Assembly (NCBI GenBank): GCA_017399965.1
Contig: JAFQAP010000021.1
Coordinates: 1-64,000 of the forward strand
Reading direction: 5' to 3'
Length of the DNA stretch: 64,000 nucleotides
Origin: Clostridia bacterium
Lineage (GTDB): Bacteria; Bacillota; Clostridia; Oscillospirales; CAG-382
Both the position numbers and the translations under genes were made by a program. Positions 33,091-41,695 of the stretch are shown here, in pieces (positions within the stretch are counted from its first letter, which is position 1; every line of letters begins with the position of its first letter). Under the pieces are notes generated by a model, which had not been told where the DNA came from, made no database searches, and saw nothing but the letters and a program-made list of their open reading frames with translations.

Positions 33091-34881
33091 ATGGGGATAA
33101 TTAACACTCTGGATACCCAGACCTCCAATATGATAGCCGCAGGCGAGGTGGTGGACAGACCCGCCTCCGCCTTGAAGGAGCTTATAGAAAATTCCATAGA
33201 CGCAGGCGCAACAAAAATAACCGCAGAAATCAAAGGCGGCGGTATACTTATGATGCGGGTTACGGATAACGGCGTAGGTATCTCCCGCGAAGACATGCCC
33301 AAAACCATACTCCGCCACGCAACAAGCAAGATAAAGACTGCCTCCGATCTTGACGGGGTGCTTACTCTGGGATTTCGCGGAGAGGCGCTTGCCGCCCTTT
33401 CCTCTGTGGCAAAAACAGAGATAATATCAAAGCATATTGAAGCTGATGAAGGATACCGTCTTTACTGCGACGAAAACGGAGTGGAATTGGACGAGCATCC
33501 TTCCCCCCGCGGAACGGCAATTACCGCAAGGGAGCTTTTTTACAACCAGCCCGCAAGACGGAAATTCCTTAAAAAGGACGTTTCCGAAACGGCGGCGTGT
33601 GTTCCCGTTGTGGAAAAATTGGCTCTTGCCCACCCCGAAATTTCTTTTACACTTATAACCGACGGGGAAAAACGGTTTGTTACCTCCGGTGACGGGGATC
33701 TTTACAACACCATATACGCACTTTACGGCAAGGAAACGGCAAAGACATTTATTCCCGCCGAGTATGAAAGCGATAAAGTTAAGGTTTACGGCTACGTGTC
33801 CTCCCCGGAATATCCCAGAGGTTCAAGACGCGGACAGGTGTTTTTGCTTAACGGGCGGTGCGTGCAAAACAAAACCATGCAAGCCGCATTGGAAAGAGGG
33901 TTTGAAAGCTACATACCCCGCGGAAAATATCCTGCCTGCGTGCTTAATATACAGATAGACCCCCTTTCCGTAGACGTAAACGTACACCCCGCAAAATTAG
34001 AGGTAAAGTTTGCGGACGAAAGAAAGATATTCGAAAGCGTATACTGCTGTGTGAGAAACGCTTTTTCACTTAATGTGACGGAAGAGGATATTTTTGTGCA
34101 GACGGAAGCTCCTTCCCCTGCACCCGTGTTTAACACCCGCTCTGTTGCCAAGCAGCCGCTTACCCACGCTGGGGTGATAAAAGCCACCCCCTTCCGCTAT
34201 GAAACGCAGCAAGAAACAAGAGAATATACCCCGTTTACACCCGAAGCCGTAACGGAAGAGCAAAGCGCGGCAGCATACGTCGCATCCCCCGTGCAGGAGA
34301 TAATAGAGGACACCGCACCGAGCTTTACCTATGTGGGAGAATTGTGGAACACCTACGTTGCCGTTACCACCGAGGACAGCTTTATACTCTTTGATAAGCA
34401 CGCAGTCCACGAGCGAATTGTTTACGAGCAGATACGTAACAGCCGTAAAAACTATTCACAAGAGCTGTTAACGGGCGTACCCGTTACCTTAAACTCCGAA
34501 GAGTTTGCCGCGGCTTTGGAAAACAGATCCCTTTTTGAGCAGTACGGATATTCCTTTGAGGAGTTCGGCGCGGATACTCTGCTTATCCGCGCAGTACCTT
34601 CTGCCCTTTTCGGAACAAAGCAGGAAACGGGATTGTTTACAGAGCTGTGCGCCGCCGCCGCAGAGGGCACGGCTGTGCCTCTTACCGAAAGATGCGAAAA
34701 AGCGGTATACACCGCCGCCTGCAAAGCGGCTGTACGGGCAAAAGAACACACCACGCGGGAAGAAAACGAGGAATTGGCAAAACAGCTGCTTTCCCGCCCC
34801 GAGATACGCTATTGCCCCCACGGCAGACCCGTAATGCATATTTACGAAAAAAGAGAGATAAACAAGTTTTTTGACAGATAG
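33091..34881 (+). CDS. mutL: DNA mismatch repair protein MutL
   Basis: A 596-residue GHKL-ATPase partner of MutS. N-terminal motifs are AAGEVVDRPASALKELIENSID, quoted in part, DNGVGI and TLGFRGEAL. The GTAITARELFYNQPARRKFLK stretch (quoted in part, ITARELFYNQPARR) follows. The C-terminal dimerisation half has FDKHAVHERIVYEQ, the DQHAAHER-like endonuclease motif with Lys in place of the glutamine, and CPHGRP near the end. It starts directly after the mutS stop. Confidence 0.95.
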   Translation: MGIINTLDTQTSNMIAAGEVVDRPASALKELIENSIDAGATKITAEIKGGGILMMRVTDNGVGISREDMPKTILRHATSKIKTASDLDGVLTLGFRGEALAALSSVAKTEIISKHIEADEGYRLYCDENGVELDEHPSPRGTAITARELFYNQPARRKFLKKDVSETAACVPVVEKLALAHPEISFTLITDGEKRFVTSGDGDLYNTIYALYGKETAKTFIPAEYESDKVKVYGYVSSPEYPRGSRRGQVFLLNGRCVQNKTMQAALERGFESYIPRGKYPACVLNIQIDPLSVDVNVHPAKLEVKFADERKIFESVYCCVRNAFSLNVTEEDIFVQTEAPSPAPVFNTRSVAKQPLTHAGVIKATPFRYETQQETREYTPFTPEAVTEEQSAAAYVASPVQEIIEDTAPSFTYVGELWNTYVAVTTEDSFILFDKHAVHERIVYEQIRNSRKNYSQELLTGVPVTLNSEEFAAALENRSLFEQYGYSFEEFGADTLLIRAVPSALFGTKQETGLFTELCAAAAEGTAVPLTERCEKAVYTAACKAAVRAKEHTTREENEELAKQLLSRPEIRYCPHGRPVMHIYEKREINKFFDR

Positions 34882-34890
34882 GAGAAGCGT

Positions 34891-36033
34891 ATGGCACAGT
34901 TTACCATACTTGCCACCGAGGGAAACGCACGCAGAGGCGTGTTTTCCACGGTACACGGTGATATTCAGACCCCCGTTTTTATGAACGTGGGCACATCCGC
35001 GGCGATAAAGGGAGGAATTTCCACCTTTGATCTGCGCAATATAAACTGTCAGGTGGAGCTTTCCAACACCTACCACCTGCACGTCCGTCCCGGTGAAGAC
35101 GTAATTTATCAGCTCGGCGGAATACACAAGTTTTTTAACTGGGATAAGCCCGTGCTTACGGACAGCGGCGGATTTCAGGTGTTTTCTCTGGCAAATCTGC
35201 GCAGTATAAAGGAAGAAGGGGTTGCGTTCCAATCCCATATGGACGGGGCAAAGATATTTATGTCCCCCGAAACCTCCATGCGCATACAGTCCCGCCTTGC
35301 TTCCACCATTGCAATGGCGTTTGACGAATGTCCCTCCTCCGTGGCGGACAAAAGATATATTAAAAATTCCTGCGAAAGAACCGTCCGCTGGCTTTACCGC
35401 TGTAAAGACGAAATGGACAGACTGAATTCTCTGGAAGAAACCATAAATCCCCATCAGCTTCTCTTCGGAATAAACCAAGGCGGTGTGTATGCCGACCTGC
35501 GCGTGGAGCATATGAAGCAGATACGTGAACTTGACCTGCCCGGATACGCCATAGGCGGTCTTGCGGTGGGCGAGGATGCGGACACAATGTACCGTGTTAT
35601 AGAAGCGGTTGAGCCTCATATGCCCAAGGATAAGCCCCGTTATCTTATGGGAGTGGGCACCCCCGTGAATATTCTTGAAGCGGTGGAGAGAGGCGTGGAT
35701 TTCTTTGATTGTGTAATGCCTTCCCGTAACGCACGCCACGGAAATCTGTTCACCTGGGCAGGTATGATGAACCTTAATAACAACAAATACCTGCTGGATG
35801 AAAGACCTATTGACGAGCACTGCGAATGCGACGTATGCAAGCGGTATTCCCGTGCATATATCCGCCATCTGTTTAAAGCGCGTGAGCTTTTGGGAATGCG
35901 CCTTTGCGTTTTGCATAACCTGTATTTCTATAACGAGCTGATGGCGCAGATACGTCTGCATATCGAAAAAGGCGATTTTACCGAGTGGAAAAACAAAATG
36001 GTGCCTATTTTGGGAAAACGTGCGCCTTTTTAA
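34891..36033 (+). CDS. tgt: tRNA-guanine transglycosylase
   Basis: A 380-residue TIM-barrel enzyme that swaps guanine-34 for the queuosine precursor in tRNA. The key segments are VLTDSGGFQVFSL with an active-site Asp, FDCVMPSRNARHGNLFTW with the nucleophilic Asp, and a zinc site from CECDVCKRYSRAYIRHLF. GGAGAAG precedes ATG. It follows mutL by 9 bp and probably belongs to the same transcript. Confidence 0.96.
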   Translation: MAQFTILATEGNARRGVFSTVHGDIQTPVFMNVGTSAAIKGGISTFDLRNINCQVELSNTYHLHVRPGEDVIYQLGGIHKFFNWDKPVLTDSGGFQVFSLANLRSIKEEGVAFQSHMDGAKIFMSPETSMRIQSRLASTIAMAFDECPSSVADKRYIKNSCERTVRWLYRCKDEMDRLNSLEETINPHQLLFGINQGGVYADLRVEHMKQIRELDLPGYAIGGLAVGEDADTMYRVIEAVEPHMPKDKPRYLMGVGTPVNILEAVERGVDFFDCVMPSRNARHGNLFTWAGMMNLNNNKYLLDERPIDEHCECDVCKRYSRAYIRHLFKARELLGMRLCVLHNLYFYNELMAQIRLHIEKGDFTEWKNKMVPILGKRAPF

Positions 36034-36052
36034 AAATTTTTTTAACAGACCG

Positions 36053-36081
36053 TTGCAAAACGAGAAAAAATGTATTAATAT
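36053..36081 (+). promoter_or_regulatory. promoter of the zinc-ribbon gene at 36118
   Basis: TTGCAA, 17 bp, TAATAT (36076-36081). AAAAAAGGAG follows before the ATG. Confidence 0.55.
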
Positions 36082-36117
36082 AAATATGTTAATAAAGAAA
36101 AAAGGAGATATAAAACT

Positions 36118-36600
36118 ATGAAAACCTGTCCCAAATGCGGAAAAACCTTTGAAGACAGCAAATTCTGCCCCGCTTGCGGTACCGAAGTAAAGGACGAACC
36201 CAGGGCAGAAGGATACTGCGAAAACGATATTAAGGATAACAAGATATTTGCTTTCCTTTCCTATATCGGTCCCCTCTTCCTCGTTCCCGTGCTGGCTGCT
36301 CCCAAATCCAAGTACGCACGCTTCCACGCTAACCAGGGTCTTGTTCTCTTCCTTGCAGAGATAATCATCGCTCTTCCTTTGAAAGCACTTGATTGGCTCA
36401 ACGGATTTATTTTCGGCAACATCGAATTGTTCCAGGATTGGCTCAGCTTCGTTCCCGCTCTTGTAAGCGGAGTTATCGGCCTTCTCGGTCTTGCTGTGGG
36501 TATGCTGGCTCTCGTTCTGGCTGTTATCGGCGTTATCAACGCTTTCCAGGGCAAAGCTAATGAACTTCCCTTTATCGGCAAAATAAGAATACTTAAGTAA
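36118..36600 (+). CDS. zinc-ribbon membrane protein, DUF4870-like
   Basis: A 160-residue protein. The N-terminal ribbon is CPKCGKTF...CPACGTE (residues 4-25). After a charged linker, IFAFLSYIGPLFLVPVL, FHANQGLVLFLAEIIIALPL and two further hydrophobic segments resemble the DUF4870/Tic20-like membrane module with its FHANQG signature. It is transcribed alone and ends in a strong terminator. Function is unknown. Confidence 0.78.
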   Translation: MKTCPKCGKTFEDSKFCPACGTEVKDEPRAEGYCENDIKDNKIFAFLSYIGPLFLVPVLAAPKSKYARFHANQGLVLFLAEIIIALPLKALDWLNGFIFGNIELFQDWLSFVPALVSGVIGLLGLAVGMLALVLAVIGVINAFQGKANELPFIGKIRILK

Positions 36601-36608
36601 AAACAGAT

Positions 36609-36645
36609 TGCCCAACTTCTTATACGGAAGTTGGGCAGTTTTATT
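36609..36645 (+). terminator. terminator of the zinc-ribbon gene
   Basis: Eleven-bp stem TGCCCAACTTC/GAAGTTGGGCA, 7-nt loop, then GTTTTATTT. Confidence 0.85.
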
Positions 36646-36654
36646 TCTGAATTA

Positions 36655-36684
36655 TAAAAGGGAGGCTTGTTTGCCTCCCTTTAA
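36655..36684 (-). terminator. terminator of the minus-strand lipoprotein
   Basis: AAAGGGAGGC/GCCTCCCTTT with a 6-nt loop and a T-rich tail on the minus strand. Confidence 0.75.
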
Positions 36685-36686
36685 TA

Positions 36687-37208
36687 TTATTCTTCGATAA
36701 TAAATTCGCCGGATATAACCAGTTCGCCGCCGTCAACTCCAAGCTGCAGGGTTATACGGTACACCCCTGCGGAAAACCCTTCAAGCGAATGGTTCTTTGC
36801 ACTGATCCCCATACTTGATTTAGATGGCGTTCCGTCGGTAGTTGCAGATATCTCATGGCAATCTGTATAAAACCCGAATTCATCGTGGAACCGCAAAACA
36901 TCCCACGTGCCGTCGGGAAGCTGTTTTTCCAACATATACATATTGGAACTGTGCCAAAATGCGTTTCCGTTTTTATCTTCAAATATGATTCTCGCTGAAG
37001 CAGCGCCCGCTTTTATCGTTTCGGCAGGGTATACCGAAAAATCATACTTTCCGTCGGAATTATCGTCATACATCATATCTTCACTTCGGGTAAACCAGTT
37101 TTTAAATTCCGCGTCTTTGCTTATATCTTCGTCTGTTCTTGCGTTTTCGCCGCAGGAAACCAACAAACACGCACAAAGAATAAGTATTAAAGAAATGTAT
37201 TTTTTCAC
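36687..37208 (-). CDS. lipoprotein with Ig-like domain
   Basis: A 173-residue secreted lipoprotein. The GTG start at 37208 was chosen for the GAGGTG site 6 bp upstream and because it begins the signal peptide VKKYISLILILCACLLVSC, whose Cys is the lipidation site. An acidic linker follows. The rest is beta-rich (ASARIIFEDKNGN, GVYRITLQLGVDGGELVISGEF) and resembles bacterial Ig-like domains. No partner gene is adjacent; function is unknown. Confidence 0.75.
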   Translation of the reverse strand: MKKYISLILILCACLLVSCGENARTDEDISKDAEFKNWFTRSEDMMYDDNSDGKYDFSVYPAETIKAGAASARIIFEDKNGNAFWHSSNMYMLEKQLPDGTWDVLRFHDEFGFYTDCHEISATTDGTPSKSSMGISAKNHSLEGFSAGVYRITLQLGVDGGELVISGEFIIEE

Positions 37209-37225
37209 GCTATCACCTCGTTTAT

Positions 37226-37254
37226 ATATTATCATATAAAACTAATATTGTCAA
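37226..37254 (-). promoter_or_regulatory. promoter of the lipoprotein gene
   Basis: TTGACA (37254-37249), 17 bp, TAATAT (37231-37226). Confidence 0.7.
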
Positions 37255-37355
37255 CGCACGGGGAAAAGTTTGTTTTTTATATTATATCAGAAAAACAAAA
37301 GGTTTTCTATAATAATATTCGCACGAAACTAATGTCTGTAGTAGCAAAACTTTGA

Positions 37356-37607
37356 GGGACGCAGAGCATTTGGATGCAGAATGAATTTTCGCTAGCGGTA
37401 GCTGTAGTAAACTACAGCGAGCGACGCGAAAATTTATAGAAACGCAAATTAAATATAAAAGAACTTCCGTAGATTTTCTTCTACGGAAGTTTTCCTTTTA
37501 ATGTGGGGTTCGGCAGGAGCAAGCCCCTGCCCTACATTGTGGGGATTTGTTAAACAAAACTATTTACAATTATTTGCGTTTTTGTTCTGCGCCGAATGAA
37601 TGCGTCC
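37356..37607 (-). repeat. complete F2 element abutting the valS stop codon
   Basis: The ends are GGGACGCAGAGCATTTGGAT-GCAGAA (37356-37381) and TTCTGCGCCGAATGA-ATGCGTCC (37585-37607), imperfect inverted repeats of about 24 bp. Inside are the terminal hairpin AATTTTCGC/GCGAAAATT around GCTGTAG/CTACAGC, AAACGCAAAT, the hairpin AACTTCCGTAG/CTACGGAAGTT, an F3 hairpin (37511-37536) and TTTGCGTTTTT. The valS stop codon is 2 bp outside its right end. No gene is visible between 37255 and 37608. Confidence 0.75.
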
Positions 37608-37608
37608 G

Positions 37609-40233
37609 TTAGTTAAGTCTTTCTAATTCGGCAAGAATGCTTGCTTTTAATGCTGTAAACTTTTCCAGCTTGTCCTTTTCGATATTTACTACCTTTTCGG
37701 GGGCGCGGGAAACGAAATCCGCGTTATTAAGCTTTGCGTTTGCGGAGAGGATCATCTTTTCCGCATTCTCCAGCTCTTTGTTAAGACGTGCGCGCTCTGC
37801 TTCGGTATCCACCATTTCGTTTACGGGGAGATACAATACGCTCTCGCCGGAAACGATACTTACCGCATTCTCCGGCTCCTCGCCCTCAAGGTAAGAAACG
37901 CCTGCGGCGGAAGCTAATTTTTCGAAGAAAATCTCGCTGCCGATAAACGCAGATTTATCGGGAGTTTTTATAAATATATGAGCTTTTCTGGAGGGAGGTA
38001 CGTTCATTTCCGCGCGGCGGTTACGAACAGCCTTTATAGCCTCGATAACGCCGGACATATATTTTTCGTCTGCGGGGAAATTAAGGCTTTCATCGTATGC
38101 GGGGTAATCGGAAACCATTATGCTGTCGCCCACGTGGGGGAGAGCCTGCCAGATCTCCTCGGTGATAAAGGGCATAAAGGGATGGAGCAGCTTAAGTGTG
38201 CCGGAAAGCACGTAATTAAGTGTCTGCTGTGCCGCTTTATTGCTTTCACCCTCTTTTGCGAAAAGACGGGGCTTGATAAGCTCGATATACCAATCGCACA
38301 GAATATCCCAAAGGAAATCGTATATACCGCCGACAGCGATGCCTATCTCGAATTTATCAAGGTTTTCTCTTGTTTCCTTAACAACGCGGTTGTAAAGGGA
38401 AAGCACCCATTTATCCTCGGGACGGAGAGAAGCGGTATCAAGTACGGTGAAATCGGTATCGTCGGTAAGATTCATTAAAGTAAATCTTGCGGCGTTCCAT
38501 ATCTTGTTTGCAAAGTTACGGCTTGCTTCAACACGCTCGGAGGAAAAACGCATATCGTTTCCGGGGGAGTTGCCCGTTGCCAGAGTAAAGCGCAAAGCGT
38601 CTGCGCCGTAGGTGGAGATAATTTCAAGAGGATCTATACCGTTGCCGAGGGATTTGGACATTTTTCTGCCCTGGGCATCTCTTACAAGACCGTGAATAAG
38701 CACGGTGTTGAAGGGTGCTTTTCCCGTGTACTCAAGAGAAGAGAATATCATACGGGAAACCCAGAAGGTGATAATATCATAGCCCGTAACCAACGTATTT
38801 GTGGGGAAGAAGTATTTGTAATCCTCGGTTTCCTTGGGCCAGCCCAGAGTGGAGAAGGGCCAAAGCGCAGAGGAGAACCAGGTATCCAGCGTATCTTCGT
38901 CCTGACGCATCTTTTTACCGCACTTGGGGCAGTATGCTTCGGAATCCTTGGTTACGACCAGTTCGCCGCAATCGTCGCAATAGAAGGCGGGAATTCTGTG
39001 TCCCCACCAAAGCTGACGGGAGATACACCAATCACGTATATTTTCCATCCAATGGAAATAGTTTTTATCGAATCTTTCGGGTATAAAGCGGATATCGCCG
39101 TCTTTTACCGCCTTTATGGCAGGCTCGGCAAGAGTCTTCATGGCAACGAACCACTGCTTGCTTGCGCGGGGCTCTATTGTGGTGCCGCAACGGTAGCAGG
39201 TGCCTACGTTGTGGGCGTGGTCCTCTACGGAAACAAGGTATCCGCCCTCTTCAAGGTCTTTAACTATCGCTTTGCGGGCTTCGTATCTGTCCATACCTGC
39301 GTAAGCGGGGTAATCCTCGGTAATGCGGGCATCGTCTGTCATTACGTTTATGAGGGGGAGATTATGACGTGCGCCTACCTCAAAGTCGTTGGGGTCGTGA
39401 GCAGGAGTGATCTTTACAACGCCGGTACCGAAATCCTTTTCAACGTATTCATCCGCAACAACGGGGATCTCTCTGCCAACCAAGGGGAGAATAAGAGTTT
39501 TGCCGATAAGGTGCTGATATCTTTCGTCCGAGGGGTTGACAGCCACCGCGGTATCGCCCAAAAGGGTTTCGGGACGGGTGGTGGCAAGCTCTACGAATTC
39601 GTCACTATCCTTTACGGGATAGCGGATATGCCAGAAATGTCCTGCCTGGTCCTCGTATTCAACCTCTGCATCGGAAATAGAGGTAAGACAGTGGGGGCAC
39701 CAGTTTATAATACGCTCGCCGCGGTAGATAAGTCCTTTTTCGTAAAGGCGTACAAACACTTCCTTGACCGCTTCGGAGCAGCCTTCGTCAAGGGTGAAGC
39801 GGGTGCGGGTCCAGTCGCAGGAAGAGCCTAATTTTTTAAGCTGTTCTATAATTCTTCCGCCGTATTTGGTGTTCCAATCCCAAGCGCGCTCAAGGAAGCC
39901 CTCTCTGCCGATATCTTCCTTGGTAACGCCCTCTTTACGCATCTGCTCAACGATTTTCGCCTCTGTTGCGATAGATGCGTGGTCGGTACCGGGAAGCCAC
40001 AGGGTGGAAAAACCGCACATACGCTTATAGCGGGCAAGGATATCCTGCAAGGTGTTATCCAAAGCGTGTCCCATATGAAGCTGTCCCGTAATATTGGGAG
40101 GGGGAATAACCATGGTGAAGGGAGTTTTTGTGTCGTCACGCAAGGGGGTGAAATATCCGTTTTCGCTCCACATTGCGTACAATCTGTCCTCAAAAGAGGA
40201 AGGATCGTATTTGGTAGCTAATTCTTTTTTCAT
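37609..40233 (-). CDS. valS: valyl-tRNA synthetase
   Basis: A class I synthetase of 874 residues that charges tRNA-Val. The HIGH box is [12 protein letters not shown] (about residue 55) and KMSKS is in [14 protein letters not shown] (about 528). The editing domain has [15 protein letters not shown]. Zinc-binding cysteine pairs are visible (CDDCGE, CPKCGK). The C terminus has the coiled-coil arm ([19 protein letters not shown]). It starts 18 bp after the DUF1015 gene with AAAGGATG, so the two are co-transcribed. No T-box leader was found. Confidence 0.97.
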   Translation of the reverse strand: MKKELATKYDPSSFEDRLYAMWSENGYFTPLRDDTKTPFTMVIPPPNITGQLHMGHALDNTLQDILARYKRMCGFSTLWLPGTDHASIATEAKIVEQMRKEGVTKEDIGREGFLERAWDWNTKYGGRIIEQLKKLGSSCDWTRTRFTLDEGCSEAVKEVFVRLYEKGLIYRGERIINWCPHCLTSISDAEVEYEDQAGHFWHIRYPVKDSDEFVELATTRPETLLGDTAVAVNPSDERYQHLIGKTLILPLVGREIPVVADEYVEKDFGTGVVKITPAHDPNDFEVGARHNLPLINVMTDDARITEDYPAYAGMDRYEARKAIVKDLEEGGYLVSVEDHAHNVGTCYRCGTTIEPRASKQWFVAMKTLAEPAIKAVKDGDIRFIPERFDKNYFHWMENIRDWCISRQLWWGHRIPAFYCDDCGELVVTKDSEAYCPKCGKKMRQDEDTLDTWFSSALWPFSTLGWPKETEDYKYFFPTNTLVTGYDIITFWVSRMIFSSLEYTGKAPFNTVLIHGLVRDAQGRKMSKSLGNGIDPLEIISTYGADALRFTLATGNSPGNDMRFSSERVEASRNFANKIWNAARFTLMNLTDDTDFTVLDTASLRPEDKWVLSLYNRVVKETRENLDKFEIGIAVGGIYDFLWDILCDWYIELIKPRLFAKEGESNKAAQQTLNYVLSGTLKLLHPFMPFITEEIWQALPHVGDSIMVSDYPAYDESLNFPADEKYMSGVIEAIKAVRNRRAEMNVPPSRKAHIFIKTPDKSAFIGSEIFFEKLASAAGVSYLEGEEPENAVSIVSGESVLYLPVNEMVDTEAERARLNKELENAEKMILSANAKLNNADFVSRAPEKVVNIEKDKLEKFTALKASILAELERLN

Positions 40234-40251
40234 TTTTATATCATCCTTTTA

Positions 40252-41469
40252 TCAGAATAATCTTCTCATAATAAGTCCCGAAATAAGCTTGGGGTGGAAA
40301 TACGTGCTCTTTTGGGGCATTTTCTCGCCTGCGTCCGCCACGTCGCGTATCTGGGTGACTTTGGTTGCGTTAAGTATGAAGGCTGCTGTTGCGCCGCCGT
40401 CTACCGCCTGCACCGCTTCGTCTGTATCACGGGTGTATTCAAGGCAGGTCTGGGAAGCAAGGTCTTCCTTTGTAACGCCGAAGCGTTTTTCCAGAATAAT
40501 ATCGTGGAGTACGGAAACGTCCAGATCCTTTACGGGAGTGGCGTCCGTAAGCGCCCATTTAAGGGTCACACCTCTGTAAACGCCGCCTGCGTAAATGCCG
40601 AAAGCGTGGAGATGCTTATTTTCTTCAAGGAATTTTTCCGTTTCCTGTTTGGAACCAAGCACCTTTATATCGAAATCCTCTTCCATATCTTTAAAGATCT
40701 GTTCAAGGTCTGCTTCTTTTTTAAGTATGCGGTGGGTGGGAAGCACCAAAAGTCCTTCGGAATCCATATCCACCATTGTCATAAGCAGTGCTCCCGCTTC
40801 GGGATAACCCGTAAAATCACGGTAGCGCAAAGCGGTTTCGTAGCGGTGGTGTCCGTCTGCGATATACAGCTTTTTGTCCGCCATACCGTCCACGACAGCG
40901 TTTACGGTGTTTTCATCGGAAATTCTCCACAGTGTGTGGGTAACTCCTTCCCCGTCGGTAACGCACGAAACGGGTTCCGTTTCCGTAACGCCGTTAAGGG
41001 CTGTTTTCACCCTGCCGTCTGTATCCTCGTAAAGAGAATAAACGGAAGAAAATGAGGTGCGAGTGGCAAGAAGCAGACGGAATCTGTCTTCCTTTGCGCC
41101 TTTAAGGGTGTTTTCGTGGGGGAGGACCACTTTTTCGTCGAAATTATAGGCTTTGCAAAGGGCTATAATTCCATCGTAATGATAATCTTTTCCGCCGTAA
41201 TTAAATGCCACTCGGTAAAGATAGATACTGTCGCTGTCGTCATAAGCGACAACGCCGTTTTTTATCCAGCTTTCAAGAGTGTGGCGCGCCTCCACGTATT
41301 TGTTTTCCCCCTCCGGCTTTTCCAAATGAACCAGATTGAACACGCTTTTTTGTGTAAGCGCGTATCTCTCCTCGGGAGAAATAATATCATAAGGGGGGCA
41401 GATGTTATTTTTTAATTTGCCTGCTTTTTTGGTGTACCGCAAGGCTTTGAAAGGGTAAATTATAGCCAT
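40252..41469 (-). CDS. DUF1015 family protein
   Basis: A 405-residue protein of the DUF1015 family. FKALRYTKKAGKLKNNICPPYDIISPEE at the N terminus (quoted in part, NNICPPYDIIS) and LYIADGHHRYETALRYRD (about residue 205) are the family signatures. The DGHHR segment suggests a metal or catalytic site. GGAG lies close to ATG. In many Clostridia this family sits beside serine-metabolism genes, but here it is upstream of valS. Biochemical role is not established. Confidence 0.88.
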   Translation of the reverse strand: MAIIYPFKALRYTKKAGKLKNNICPPYDIISPEERYALTQKSVFNLVHLEKPEGENKYVEARHTLESWIKNGVVAYDDSDSIYLYRVAFNYGGKDYHYDGIIALCKAYNFDEKVVLPHENTLKGAKEDRFRLLLATRTSFSSVYSLYEDTDGRVKTALNGVTETEPVSCVTDGEGVTHTLWRISDENTVNAVVDGMADKKLYIADGHHRYETALRYRDFTGYPEAGALLMTMVDMDSEGLLVLPTHRILKKEADLEQIFKDMEEDFDIKVLGSKQETEKFLEENKHLHAFGIYAGGVYRGVTLKWALTDATPVKDLDVSVLHDIILEKRFGVTKEDLASQTCLEYTRDTDEAVQAVDGGATAAFILNATKVTQIRDVADAGEKMPQKSTYFHPKLISGLIMRRLF

Positions 41470-41482
41470 AGTAAGTTCTCCT

Positions 41483-41695
41483 TTTTAATGAGGAATGAGG
41501 AACGAGGAATGAGGAATTTCGGTAGCTTTTTTGCGCCGGCGCGCAAAAAAGGTTTCCATCCCGGGGTTCCCCGAAAACGCTATGCGTTTTTGGGGTGGGT
41601 CATTCATCATTTAGCATCGCGTTGGCGATGCGTCGCATTCCCGGGGTTCCCCGAAAGCGCTATGCGTTTTTGGGGTGGGTTCCTCATTCATCATT
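41483..41695. repeat. F4 element with two nested F1 hairpins
   Basis: AATGAGGAACGAGG units, the core GCTTTTTTGCGC-cgg-GCGCAAAAAAG, then F1 at 41569-41595 and 41649-41675. Between them lie CATTCATCATT and a hairpin GCATCGC/GCGATGC. The right arm is CCTCATTCATC. The second F1 has a GCGC/GCGT wobble. The pcrA stop codon is inside the last unit. Confidence 0.7.

Noticed and set aside
34489..36615. Minus-strand open frame of 708 codons across mutL, tgt and the zinc-ribbon gene
   Set aside because: It crosses three well-supported plus-strand genes and shows no family motif; it is an antisense shadow.
41483..41695. Possible CRISPR array from repeated GGGGTTCCCC units
   Set aside because: Only two unequal units with no regular unique spacers and no cas genes; they are nested F1 hairpins.
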